Of a stretch of 12,410 nt of DNA, positions 1-5,491 are shown one piece after another. How positions within the stretch are numbered: position 1 is the stretch's first letter; each line of letters starts with the position of its first letter. The stretch comes from CAZVJU01 sp964627195 (GTDB taxonomy: Bacteria; Patescibacteriota; Microgenomatia; UBA8517), in assembly GCA_964627195.1 (NCBI GenBank), contig CAZVJU010000033.1:1-12410 (forward strand), written 5' to 3'. Position numbers and translations under genes: made by a program. The notes under the pieces are model-generated. The model worked only from the letters and a program-made list of their open reading frames with translations, did no database searches and was not told where the DNA came from.

Positions 1-291
1 TTTAGCTGGTTTTATCGAAGCAGGTTCTAATATCGCCAAAATTTTATCTAGTTTGGTATTCATTGCCTCAAGTTGTGCGTTTTTCTTTGAATCCGAACCG
101 CCGCCTTTTTTTTCAAAACACTCGCTGCAGAAAACAGGCTTACTCCCGGATGGCTTAAAGGGTACTTGGCATTCCTTTCCACAATCACTGCAGGTTGCGC
201 GATACATTTGTCTGTCGTCCCGGCCTCCAAAGCTCCGTCTGCCAAAATTTCTGTTTCCCCCAGATCTATTGTCTCGATTAAAATAACTCAT
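1..291 (-). CDS. CxxC-x17-CxxC zinc-ribbon protein (3' end outside window)
   Basis: The reading frame opens at an ATG at 291-289 and stays open to base 1, giving 97 visible residues; the C-terminus is cut by the window edge. The N-terminus (about residues 1-27) is rich in Arg, Gly and Asn (MSYFNRDNRSGGNRNFGRR), a disordered basic tail that could contact nucleic acid. Residues 34-58 hold the zinc ribbon: CSDC, exactly 17 residues, then CSEC. The spacer includes CQVPFKPSG, nearly the same as in the divergent neighbour at 346. A short helical stretch (LEAMNTKLDKILAILE) follows. This matches the CxxC-x17-CxxC domain family common in Patescibacteria, whose function is not established. A TGATATAAT promoter core lies 7 bp before the ATG and no Shine-Dalgarno is visible, so the mRNA is probably leaderless. 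The domain call is confident; the role is unknown. Confidence 0.85.
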   Translation of the reverse strand, partial: MSYFNRDNRSGGNRNFGRRSFGGRDDRQMYRATCSDCGKECQVPFKPSGSKPVFCSECFEKKGGGSDSKKNAQLEAMNTKLDKILAILEPASIKPAK

Positions 292-298
292 ATGTTTT

Positions 299-307
299 AT
301 TATATCA
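299..307 (-). promoter_or_regulatory. Extended -10 promoter of the leftward zinc-ribbon gene
   Basis: On the - strand the sequence reads TGATATAAT, a perfect TATAAT with the TG extension. The box ends 7 bp before the ATG at 291, so transcription should start within a base or two of the start codon. No good -35 hexamer is visible. Confidence 0.6.
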
Positions 308-312
308 CTTAG

Positions 313-321
313 TGGTAAAAT
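313..321 (+). promoter_or_regulatory. Extended -10 promoter of the rightward zinc-ribbon gene
   Basis: TGGTAAAAT forms an extended -10 facing right, 11 bp from the divergent TATAAT at 299-304. The predicted start near 328 leaves a short leader containing a strong Shine-Dalgarno (AGGGGGTGAT, 331-340), so this gene is not leaderless, unlike its divergent partner. There is no convincing -35. Confidence 0.45.
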
Positions 322-345
322 AAAAGAAAAAGGGGGTGATTATTA

Positions 346-606
346 ATGCCAGATAAAGATAAAAAAGTAACTGATAAACCGGTTAAAGAAACCAAGGTTG
401 AAGAGCCTGTTAGTAGTCCGACTGCGCCAACAGACGATGCAGTTACACCAGCAGGCACTGACCAACTTGGTCGCCAGCTTTATAATGTAAAATGCGCTAA
501 GTGTGGTAAGCAGACTCAAGTTCCCTTTAAGCCGTCCGGAGATAGACCAGTTTATTGCCGAGATTGCTACATGGAACAGAGAAAGGGAGGAATGGGTAGA
601 GGGTAA
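346..606 (+). CDS. CxxC-x17-CxxC zinc-ribbon protein
   Basis: An 86-residue protein. Residues 1-42 are a charged, Pro/Thr/Lys/Glu-rich tail that is probably disordered. Residues 50-74 carry the zinc ribbon: CAKC, exactly 17 residues including the TQVPFKPSG core, then CRDC. The C-terminus is a short basic Gly-rich tail (RKGGMGRG). The ATG at 346 sits 5 bases after a near-perfect Shine-Dalgarno (AGGGGGTGAT, 331-340), which fixes the start. It shares its domain with the divergent gene at 291, so the two are paralogs around one promoter region. The fold is a single zinc-binding ribbon, plausibly a nucleic-acid or ribosome-associated factor, but no function is established for the family. The next gene starts 1 base after the stop, which suggests co-transcription. 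Confidence 0.85.
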   Translation: MPDKDKKVTDKPVKETKVEEPVSSPTAPTDDAVTPAGTDQLGRQLYNVKCAKCGKQTQVPFKPSGDRPVYCRDCYMEQRKGGMGRG

Positions 607-607
607 A

Positions 608-1216
608 GTGATACGTCTTAAGCAGCTTGTATTAGGCAGTGCAATTTTTTTGGCGATCATTTTTCTGGTGAAGGGAATGTTGCCGACAATAAGTGGTCAA
701 AAAACGACGAGTAAAGAGCAAAACAAACCCTTGGATCAACTCTACAAAAGCGAGGTTCGTTCCCTAGATGGGATGATGACGCTGACCATGCGCGGAGAAA
801 GTCAGGAAGATCAGTCACACACCTATTCGTTCGGGGTCACAAATATCTCTGGTAAAAATGAAGAGAAAACCGAACGACTGATTTTTAGCAGGACTATGGG
901 ACCAGGAGGGGAAATGGCGATACCTCAAAATAGCTGGTCTCCGGACAACAAATACGTGTTGCTGCAAGAAAAGGATGAGTCTGGACAGATAAGCTTTTTG
1001 GCGTTAAAGACATCGGGTGAGCCTTTTAAAAACGGTGAACAATATGTTAACGTGAGCGCGCTTTTTAGCCAGAAAAAAACAGGACTGTTACTGCGTGATG
1101 TCACTGGCTGGGCTTCCGCCACGTTGGTTAATATAACGACTGATAAAAACGGGGCTAAAAAGGGCCCCGCTTATTGGTTTGATATTAATTCACGGGCTTT
1201 CTGGGAGCATCAATAA
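608..1216 (+). CDS. Membrane-anchored protein of unknown function, TolB-like blade
   Basis: A 202-residue protein read from the GTG at 608-610, which follows GAGGG at 599-603 and lies 1 base past the previous stop. An in-frame ATG at 503 would overlap the zinc-ribbon gene by about 100 bp and add non-hydrophobic sequence, so it was rejected. Residues 5-24 form one hydrophobic segment (LKQLVLGSAIFLAIIFLVKG), an N-terminal anchor or uncleaved signal, leaving about 175 residues outside. The outer part is beta-rich, and the stretch SWSPDNKYVLLQEKD resembles one blade of a WD40/PD40 (TolB-like) propeller, too short for a whole one. A GC-rich palindrome lies in the C-terminal part (1150-1169). The stop is 2 bases before the SHOCT gene. 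No function is recognised. Confidence 0.75.
   Translation: MIRLKQLVLGSAIFLAIIFLVKGMLPTISGQKTTSKEQNKPLDQLYKSEVRSLDGMMTLTMRGESQEDQSHTYSFGVTNISGKNEEKTERLIFSRTMGPGGEMAIPQNSWSPDNKYVLLQEKDESGQISFLALKTSGEPFKNGEQYVNVSALFSQKKTGLLLRDVTGWASATLVNITTDKNGAKKGPAYWFDINSRAFWEHQ
1150..1169 (+). repeat. GC-rich palindrome inside the coding sequence
   Basis: CGGGGC (1150-1155) and GCCCCG (1164-1169) can pair across an 8-base loop. It is read in frame as NGAKKGPA. It stands out as GC-rich in AT-rich surroundings and may be another palindromic insertion, but only one copy is seen. Confidence 0.4.
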
Positions 1217-1218
1217 GT

Positions 1219-1917
1219 ATGAGAAAGCTATTCTTAATACCAATTCTTTTATTTATTCTGATGCTAACCTCATCTTTAGCTTTAGCACAAGGATCGTCAG
1301 TAGTCTCCGATGACCATACTGCTCAGGAAGAAGCTGAAGGAAAAGAGATCTGGGATAAACTCCAAGCAAAACAACTTGAGTGCAAAGACCTTACCAATGA
1401 CAACTATGCGGTGCTGGGTGAGTATTTTATGGGTCAATCAATTGGCAATACCCAAAGACATGCCGCTATGAACCAGATGATGACCAGTATGATGGGTGAA
1501 GAGGGGGAGAAACAGATGCACATTGTAATGGGCAAGAGAATGAGCTGGTGTAATCCCAATGCACCTCTGTCGCAAAATATGATGAGTAACGGCATGATGA
1601 TGGAATCCGCCTTCACTCCCTGGGGCTTCGGCGGGACGAAGGGAGGTGTGAATCCTATGATGGGAAGTTTTGGTATTAATCCGATGGGTACATTTGGTTG
1701 GGGTTTTGGCTGGATTTTTATGATTCTGTTCTGGGTTTTGGTTATTCTAGCCATTGCTGCCCTAGTTAAATGGATTGCAAATCAAGGGAAAGGACAAAAT
1801 CAAAGCAAGCCTGCCTTGCCGGCAGGCAGGTCTGCATTGGATATTCTCAAAGAACGCTACGCCAAAGGAGAAATTGACAGGAAAGAGTTTGAGGAAAAGA
1901 AGAAAGATTTAAGCTGA
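1219..1917 (+). CDS. Met-rich exported membrane protein with C-terminal SHOCT domain
   Basis: A 232-residue protein. Residues 1-23 are a signal peptide (hydrophobic core, LALAQ near the cleavage point). The extracytoplasmic part holds two Cys (C55, C111) and a Met-dense region, with 16 Met between residues 84 and 156 plus H81 and H101, arranged as MM pairs such as NQMMTSMMGEEG. Met-rich motifs of this type bind Cu(I) in other copper proteins. After a Gly/Phe/Trp-rich stretch, residues 163-185 form a membrane helix, and residues 205-231 match the SHOCT domain (LDILKERYAKGEID...EFEEKKKDL). The linker (198-204, PALPAGR) is encoded by a palindromic element. The gene lies directly before the copper-type two-component system and 2 bases after the previous gene. 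A copper-binding or sensing role is inferred; the SHOCT call is strong. Confidence 0.8.
   Translation: MRKLFLIPILLFILMLTSSLALAQGSSVVSDDHTAQEEAEGKEIWDKLQAKQLECKDLTNDNYAVLGEYFMGQSIGNTQRHAAMNQMMTSMMGEEGEKQMHIVMGKRMSWCNPNAPLSQNMMSNGMMMESAFTPWGFGGTKGGVNPMMGSFGINPMGTFGWGFGWIFMILFWVLVILAIAALVKWIANQGKGQNQSKPALPAGRSALDILKERYAKGEIDRKEFEEKKKDLS
1810..1830 (+). repeat. Palindromic element in frame in the SHOCT linker
   Basis: A 21-base palindrome with arms CCTGCC (1810-1815) and GGCAGG (1825-1830) around a GCCGGC core and one extra T. It is exactly seven codons long (PALPAGR) and sits in the flexible linker between the membrane helix and the SHOCT domain. GC content is about 76%, far above its surroundings. 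Confidence 0.75.
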
Positions 1918-1997
1918 AGGGGTGAAACGCTTAAACCCTAAAAAGGAGATTGCTGCGTATTTTGCTCTGGAAACAGATACAAAAGAAATAATCTAAT

Positions 1998-2029
1998 CTT
2001 CATAATTTCTTCATGATTACTGATATAAT
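1998..2029 (+). promoter_or_regulatory. Response-regulator tandem box and leaderless promoter
   Basis: Two direct repeats of 11 bp, CTTCATAATTT (1998-2008) and CTTCATGATTA (2009-2019), lie end to end. The 11-bp phase is the usual spacing for head-to-tail dimers of OmpR/PhoB-family regulators. An extended -10, TGATATAAT (2021-2029), follows. The box ends 8 bp before the ATG at 2038 and no Shine-Dalgarno exists, so the message is probably leaderless. The layout fits autoregulation by the product of the next gene. Confidence 0.6.
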
Positions 2030-2037
2030 ATTGGGAT

Positions 2038-2712
2038 ATGCGGATTTTATTGGTTGAAGACGAACAAAGACTCTCGAATGTTATAAAGAAGGGGTTACTT
2101 GAGGAAGGTTATGCAGTTGATGTTGCTTACGACGGCGAAGAAGGACAATATTTAGCTGAATCGGAAGGATATGACCTCATCATTTTAGATATTATGCTTC
2201 CGAAGATAGATGGACTTACTTTATGCCGAGGATTACGCGAAAAAAATATAAAAACACCGATATTAATGTTAACTGCCAAAACAAAAATCGAGGATAAAGT
2301 GGCAGGACTTGATAGCGGGGCTGATGACTATATGACAAAACCATTCTCGTTTCTGGAGCTTCGATCAAGAATCCAAGCTTTGATAAGACGCAGCAAGCAG
2401 GAATCTTCCCCCATATTAAAAGCGACTGATCTAGTTTTAGATCCGATAAAACATACTGTTACCCGAAATGACAAAAATATCACGCTAACACCAAAGGAAT
2501 TTTCTATCCTTGAACTTCTGCTTCGTTACAAAGACGAGGTTGTTACCCGTACAATGATTACAGAGCACGCCTGGGATTATAACTTCGATAGCATGAGCAA
2601 TATTGTGGATGTTTTTGTAGCATCGCTACGGAGAAAAGTTGACAAAGCACCTAATAAGAAACTAATTCACACAATACATGGTGTAGGTTATCGTTTAACT
2701 GAGGATATATGA
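2038..2712 (+). CDS. OmpR/PhoB-family response regulator, probably copper-responsive
   Basis: A 224-residue protein of full family length. Residues 1-118 are the receiver domain: acidic pocket E7/D8, phosphoacceptor D51 (LIILDIMLP), switch T79 (MLTA) and K101 (TKPF). Residues 126-222 are a winged helix-turn-helix (LTPKEFSILELL, then SNIVDVFVASLRRKVD and IHTIHGVGYRL). The family is that of CusR/CopR-type regulators. The start is the ATG at 2038, 8 bp after a consensus extended -10. Its stop overlaps the kinase start by four bases (ATGA, 2709-2712), so the pair is translationally coupled. Likely targets are the 11-bp-phased CTTCAT-type repeats at 1998-2019 and 4111-4143. The class is certain; the copper signal is inferred from neighbours. 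Confidence 0.95.
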   Translation: MRILLVEDEQRLSNVIKKGLLEEGYAVDVAYDGEEGQYLAESEGYDLIILDIMLPKIDGLTLCRGLREKNIKTPILMLTAKTKIEDKVAGLDSGADDYMTKPFSFLELRSRIQALIRRSKQESSPILKATDLVLDPIKHTVTRNDKNITLTPKEFSILELLLRYKDEVVTRTMITEHAWDYNFDSMSNIVDVFVASLRRKVDKAPNKKLIHTIHGVGYRLTEDI

Positions 2713-4118
2713 TACTGAATTTTAAAAGCATAAAATTTAGACTAACATTTTGGTATGTATCTGCATTCGTTATCTTCTCTACCATTCTTGTCATAGGATT
2801 TTTCCTTCTAACAAAATATGTTCTTTATATTAACACCGATAATGCGTTGACTTCCCATTCGGAAAAAATAGTGGAAGTATTGACACGCCAAGAATGCTGT
2901 ATGTACCAAGAAATTGCCAGACAATCCTTCTTACAAGAATTTAGCGGAATACCCGGAATGCTCGTAGTGGTTCTAAATAAAGATGGAAATATTATTTCAA
3001 GTTCGCTCGTTTCAGAGCTTCCTGAGAATACCACCGATGAAATGTTTGGCAGGATTGTTAAAACCAAAGAACCATTTTTTAGAGATAAGACTATCGGTGA
3101 ATTACCTCTTCGTTTCCGGGTTACACCTGTTATCAAAAACGATACTTTGTTAGGTGTGATTCTAATGGCGCATCCAATTGAAATTGTCCAAAAGTCCCTA
3201 CAAAGTCTCTTAGTAACCTTGGGAATTGTTTATGTTATCCTTGTTATCCCGACAATAATTGGCGGATTTTTGTTGGCAAAAGGTGCCATAAACCCGCTAA
3301 CAGAAATAACGGATAAATTAAAAAGGGTAAGTTCTGAAAACTTAACCGAACGGGTTAAAAAGCCCAATACTGGTGATGAAATTGAGGAGCTGGCTGAAAC
3401 ATTTAATACCATGCTTGCAAGAATTAGCGAGGCATTTGACCGGGAGCGCATGTTAATAGGCGATCTTGCTCATGAATTAAAAACTCCTCTAGCTACTCTT
3501 AGAAGCGGTGTCGAAATTACACTTGCCAAGAAAAGATCAATTTCCGAATATAAAGACGCGCTAACTGACACACTTATCGATATAAATAACATTTCCTCGA
3601 CACTTAAAAACATTTTAGACCTTGCTTGGACTAGATCAGACAACGCGAGAGGCAAAGCCGAAAAAATAGATTTTACAGAAATGGCAAAAGAACTTAAAGA
3701 GATTTTGGAGAAACTATCTTTAGCGAAAAATTTAAAAATTAATGTAAATATTGAAGACAATGTCGAGGTTTTAGGAAATGAAGATAAATTAATGAGAGCA
3801 TTATTAAATGTCATCGACAATGCGGTGAAGTTTACTCCAACTAACGGGACAATTACCCTTTCGCTTAAAAAACAAGGTGTATCAGCAATTTTCTTTATAA
3901 AAGATACCGGTGTTGGTATTTCTAAAAAAGATATCCCGCATATTTTTGACCGTTTTTATAGAGGGTCTGGGACGGAAAAAACATTGGGTTCAGGCTTGGG
4001 TTTATCTATCGCACAAGCCCTTGTAAATGCACATCAAGGCTCAATTGACGTCAAAAGCAAAACAGGAAATGGAACATTAGTTACTATTGAATTACCGTTG
4101 GCTAGAATTTCTTCGTGA
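2709..4118 (+). CDS. Membrane sensor histidine kinase, partner of the regulator
   Basis: A 469-residue protein with two membrane helices (about 13-37 and 166-190) enclosing an extracytoplasmic domain of about 130 residues, then HAMP (about 191-242), HisKA with phosphoacceptor H255 (DLAHELKTPLATLRSG) and HATPase_c. The N box is NVIDNAVKF (367-375), G1 is DTGVGI (399-404), the F box is IFDRFYRG and G2 is GSGLGL (427-432). All catalytic motifs are intact. The sensor domain carries adjacent cysteines and a Met (C63, C64, M65) that could bind a soft metal such as Cu(I). The domain order matches CusS-type heavy-metal kinases. The start overlaps the regulator stop (ATGA). The stop lies inside the first regulator box of the next promoter. 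Copper as signal is inferred. Confidence 0.95.
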   Translation: MILNFKSIKFRLTFWYVSAFVIFSTILVIGFFLLTKYVLYINTDNALTSHSEKIVEVLTRQECCMYQEIARQSFLQEFSGIPGMLVVVLNKDGNIISSSLVSELPENTTDEMFGRIVKTKEPFFRDKTIGELPLRFRVTPVIKNDTLLGVILMAHPIEIVQKSLQSLLVTLGIVYVILVIPTIIGGFLLAKGAINPLTEITDKLKRVSSENLTERVKKPNTGDEIEELAETFNTMLARISEAFDRERMLIGDLAHELKTPLATLRSGVEITLAKKRSISEYKDALTDTLIDINNISSTLKNILDLAWTRSDNARGKAEKIDFTEMAKELKEILEKLSLAKNLKINVNIEDNVEVLGNEDKLMRALLNVIDNAVKFTPTNGTITLSLKKQGVSAIFFIKDTGVGISKKDIPHIFDRFYRGSGTEKTLGSGLGLSIAQALVNAHQGSIDVKSKTGNGTLVTIELPLARISS

Positions 4119-4155
4119 TTTCTTCATCGAATCTTAATACCTAAGAAGGTAAAAT
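4111..4155 (+). promoter_or_regulatory. Three 11-bp-phased regulator boxes and -10 of the copper gene train
   Basis: CTTCGTGATTT (4111-4121), CTTCATCGAAT (4122-4132) and the weaker CTTAATACCTA (4133-4143) follow one another at exact 11-bp steps, matching the repeat type at 1998-2019. A -10, TAAAAT (4150-4155), lies 7 bp before the ATG at 4163, again without a Shine-Dalgarno. The boxes cover the -35 region, where a good hexamer is missing, as expected for an activated promoter. The first box overlaps the kinase stop codon. Confidence 0.6.
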
Positions 4156-4409
4156 ATACCGTATGAATAACGATATTTCTTCGAAAAAGGTAAGCTCGTT
4201 TTTTTCCTCAAAAACAATTATATTGTGCGTTTTATTAATTGCTGCTGCAGTAATCGGTGTAAGCGTATTTAAATTATCAATTAGTTCACTTTTAACTTTT
4301 GGTATTCTTCTTATCTGCCCGCTTCTCCACTTCATTATGATGAGAGGAAATAGCCATAAACACTAGAATCTACAATTAGTATATTATTAATTAAGTGTTA
4401 GGTATTAAG
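4133..4409. repeat. 12-bp inverted repeat flanking the DUF2933-like gene
   Basis: CTTAATACCTAA at 4133-4144 recurs exactly in inverted orientation as TTAGGTATTAAG at 4398-4409. The first arm contains the third regulator box; the second lies just before the Shine-Dalgarno of the DUF5676-like gene. It could be a second, inverted regulator site, a DNA loop anchor, or chance in AT-rich DNA. Confidence 0.4.
4163..4366 (+). CDS. Small two-helix membrane protein, DUF2933-like
   Basis: A 67-residue protein with two predicted membrane helices (about 17-36 and 40-60) and a short His-containing tail. The second helix ends in CPLLHFIMM (C52, H56, M59, M60), followed by H65 and H67: a cluster of soft-metal ligands at the membrane edge. 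This resembles DUF2933 proteins, two-helix proteins with a CPLxH motif found in heavy-metal and copper resistance loci; their biochemical role is not known. The ATG at 4163 is 7 bp after TAAAAT with no Shine-Dalgarno. It is the first gene behind the regulator boxes, so it heads the inducible train that ends with the copper ATPase. Family assignment is by pattern only, because short sequences give little margin. Confidence 0.7.
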   Translation: MNNDISSKKVSSFFSSKTIILCVLLIAAAVIGVSVFKLSISSLLTFGILLICPLLHFIMMRGNSHKH

Positions 4410-4430
4410 GTTGAAAGAAGGTGAATAGCT

Positions 4431-4700
4431 ATGAAGCATGAACCAACAGCAACGGCAAATGCGGCTGCCGTAACAGTTACAATAACTTATGTGCTATGTC
4501 GTTTGTTAATCGCAGCCTTTCCTCAAATTAGTATGGTTGTTGCACAGTCATGGTTCCATGGACTCGAGCTAGGCAACGTTTCTACCTGGAACTTATCAAC
4601 AAGCTCTTTTCTTTTGGGACTGATAACATCAACTGCAAGCGCTTGGTTATTCGGATATTTCTTTGCAAAAGCGTACAATTATTTCTCAACCAAAAAGTGA
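4431..4700 (+). CDS. Small membrane protein, DUF5676-like
   Basis: An 89-residue protein with two membrane helices (about 13-32 and 58-80). The motif WFHGLEL sits in the loop between them and the C-terminus reads FFAKAYNYF. This matches my memory of the DUF5676 family: an N-terminal A-rich helix, YVLC, a central HGL/HGI motif, and a second helix ending in YN. Such proteins often sit beside copper and other metal-efflux ATPases, but their role is unknown. The start is supported by AAGGTG at 4418-4423, 7 bases before the ATG. The stop at 4698-4700 is followed directly by the Shine-Dalgarno of the next gene. No obvious promoter or terminator was seen in the 64-bp gap before it, so it probably belongs to the same transcript as the DUF2933-like gene. 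Confidence 0.7.
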   Translation: MKHEPTATANAAAVTVTITYVLCRLLIAAFPQISMVVAQSWFHGLELGNVSTWNLSTSSFLLGLITSTASAWLFGYFFAKAYNYFSTKK

Positions 4701-4716
4701 GGAGGATAGAGAACAA

Positions 4717-5196
4717 ATGATGAAACATTATGAAAGTAGTGTGTTAATTCATGCTGACCCTAAAGATGTATTTGCTGTAGTTAATGAACATGCTAGTATA
4801 TCTTCACATATGAACAAATCCTCCTGGATGATGGGTGGAGGAAAAATGGAAACTAAGTTAGATAAAGATAAAGGCCAAAAAATAGGTTCTCATATTAAAA
4901 TGAGTGGTAAAATCTTGGGAATAAACTTGTTTCTTGATGAAGTAATTACACACGATGACCCTCCCTATCACAAAGCTTGGCAAACAGTAGGAGAAATAAA
5001 TCTTCTGGTGATTGGCCATTATAAAATGGGCTTAGATATAACTTCTCAAAATGGCAATTCCATTCTGAAAGTTAACATAGAGTATGAACTTCCAAGACCA
5101 CGCTTTACCAAAATACTTGGAGCCTTGTTTGGAGGTATGTATGCCAAATGGTGTGTAGACCAAATGATACAAGACGTCAAAAAGAATTTTGTCTGA
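4717..5196 (+). CDS. SRPBCC (START/cyclase-like) family protein
   Basis: A 159-residue cytosolic protein. The start is the ATG at 4717, with GGAGG at 4701-4705; an in-frame ATG at 4663 lies inside the previous gene and was rejected. The N-terminus (YESSVLIHADPKDVFAVVNEH) is the typical first strand and helix of the SRPBCC helix-grip fold. The centre alternates strands (HIKMSGKILGINLFLDEVITHD, HKAWQTVGE), and the C-terminus is the long helix (GALFGGMYAKWCVDQMIQDVKKNF) that closes the hydrophobic cavity. No catalytic residues are known for this group; the fold binds lipids or other hydrophobic ligands. Several Met residues (SSWMMGGGKM) are notable in this copper context, but a metal role is speculation. 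Similar SRPBCC proteins occur in metal-efflux neighbourhoods. Confidence 0.75.
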   Translation: MMKHYESSVLIHADPKDVFAVVNEHASISSHMNKSSWMMGGGKMETKLDKDKGQKIGSHIKMSGKILGINLFLDEVITHDDPPYHKAWQTVGEINLLVIGHYKMGLDITSQNGNSILKVNIEYELPRPRFTKILGALFGGMYAKWCVDQMIQDVKKNFV

Positions 5197-5238
5197 GGTC
5201 AACTATTAGTTGGTTGTAGAATTATTTTCTAGAAAGAA

Positions 5239-5454
5239 GTGATTAAAGTAAAGAAAAAGTTAGTGAAAGATCCTGTTTGTGGGATGGTAAAACCCGAAAG
5301 AGAAATGAAAGCTGTTTCTGTTTTTAATGGGAAAGTGTATTATTTTTGTACTGAGGGAGATAAACAAGTTTGTGTACTCCTCCGACTCAATCGGAGTTTG
5401 CATAGAAAAATGTTTGAAGCATACCCTGAACATTGGGTAAAGGAGTTGGAATAA
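5239..5454 (+). CDS. YHS-domain metal-binding protein interrupted by a 14-residue insert
   Basis: A 71-residue protein read from a GTG at 5239 behind a weak AGAAAG; another GTG at 5263 could also serve, so the start is uncertain. Residues 11-43 are a YHS domain: DPVCGM, a strand pair, then GKVYYFCTEGDKQ. The domain then breaks for 14 residues (44-57, VCVLLRLNRSLHRK) and resumes with MFEAYPEHW. Removing the 14 residues restores the family pattern GxKxxFxxxPEhY exactly. The insert is encoded by a hairpin element (see the repeat entry). The second Cys common in the FCSxxC motif is Asp here (D41), leaving C14 and C37 as the main soft-metal ligands. YHS domains bind metal and often accompany or fuse to CopA. 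The protein may still fold, or may be damaged. Confidence 0.75.
   Translation: MIKVKKKLVKDPVCGMVKPEREMKAVSVFNGKVYYFCTEGDKQVCVLLRLNRSLHRKMFEAYPEHWVKELE
5368..5409 (+). repeat. Hairpin element inserted in frame in the YHS gene
   Basis: Forty-two bases (14 codons) split the YHS domain. The centre is a perfect hairpin: CTCCGA (5380-5385), loop CTCAA, TCGGAG (5391-5396). GTTTG occurs at both sides (5368-5372 and 5396-5400). The length is a multiple of three and the frame is kept on both sides. Confidence 0.7.
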
Positions 5455-5491
5455 AGAGTGGTTTAAGTGAGATGTAAGAGAGATTATACAG

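Noticed and set aside
503..607. Upstream ATG extension of the gene at 608
   Set aside because: It would overlap the zinc-ribbon gene by about 100 bases in another frame and lacks a Shine-Dalgarno. The GTG at 608 sits right after GAGGG and directly before the membrane helix.
1922..1996. 24-codon open frame from a GTG (VKRLNPKKEIAAYFALETDTKEII) between the SHOCT gene and the regulator
   Set aside because: Very short, no separate Shine-Dalgarno, and not recognised. It may be a gene remnant or a chance frame; it ends just before the regulator boxes.
4663..4716. Upstream start of the SRPBCC gene
   Set aside because: It lies inside the DUF5676-like gene and gives a polar extension that does not fit the fold. 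The ATG at 4717 follows GGAGG.
5239..5454. YHS gene as a pseudogene
   Set aside because: The insert is in frame and the domain resumes normally after it, so it was kept as a coding gene with an unusual insert.
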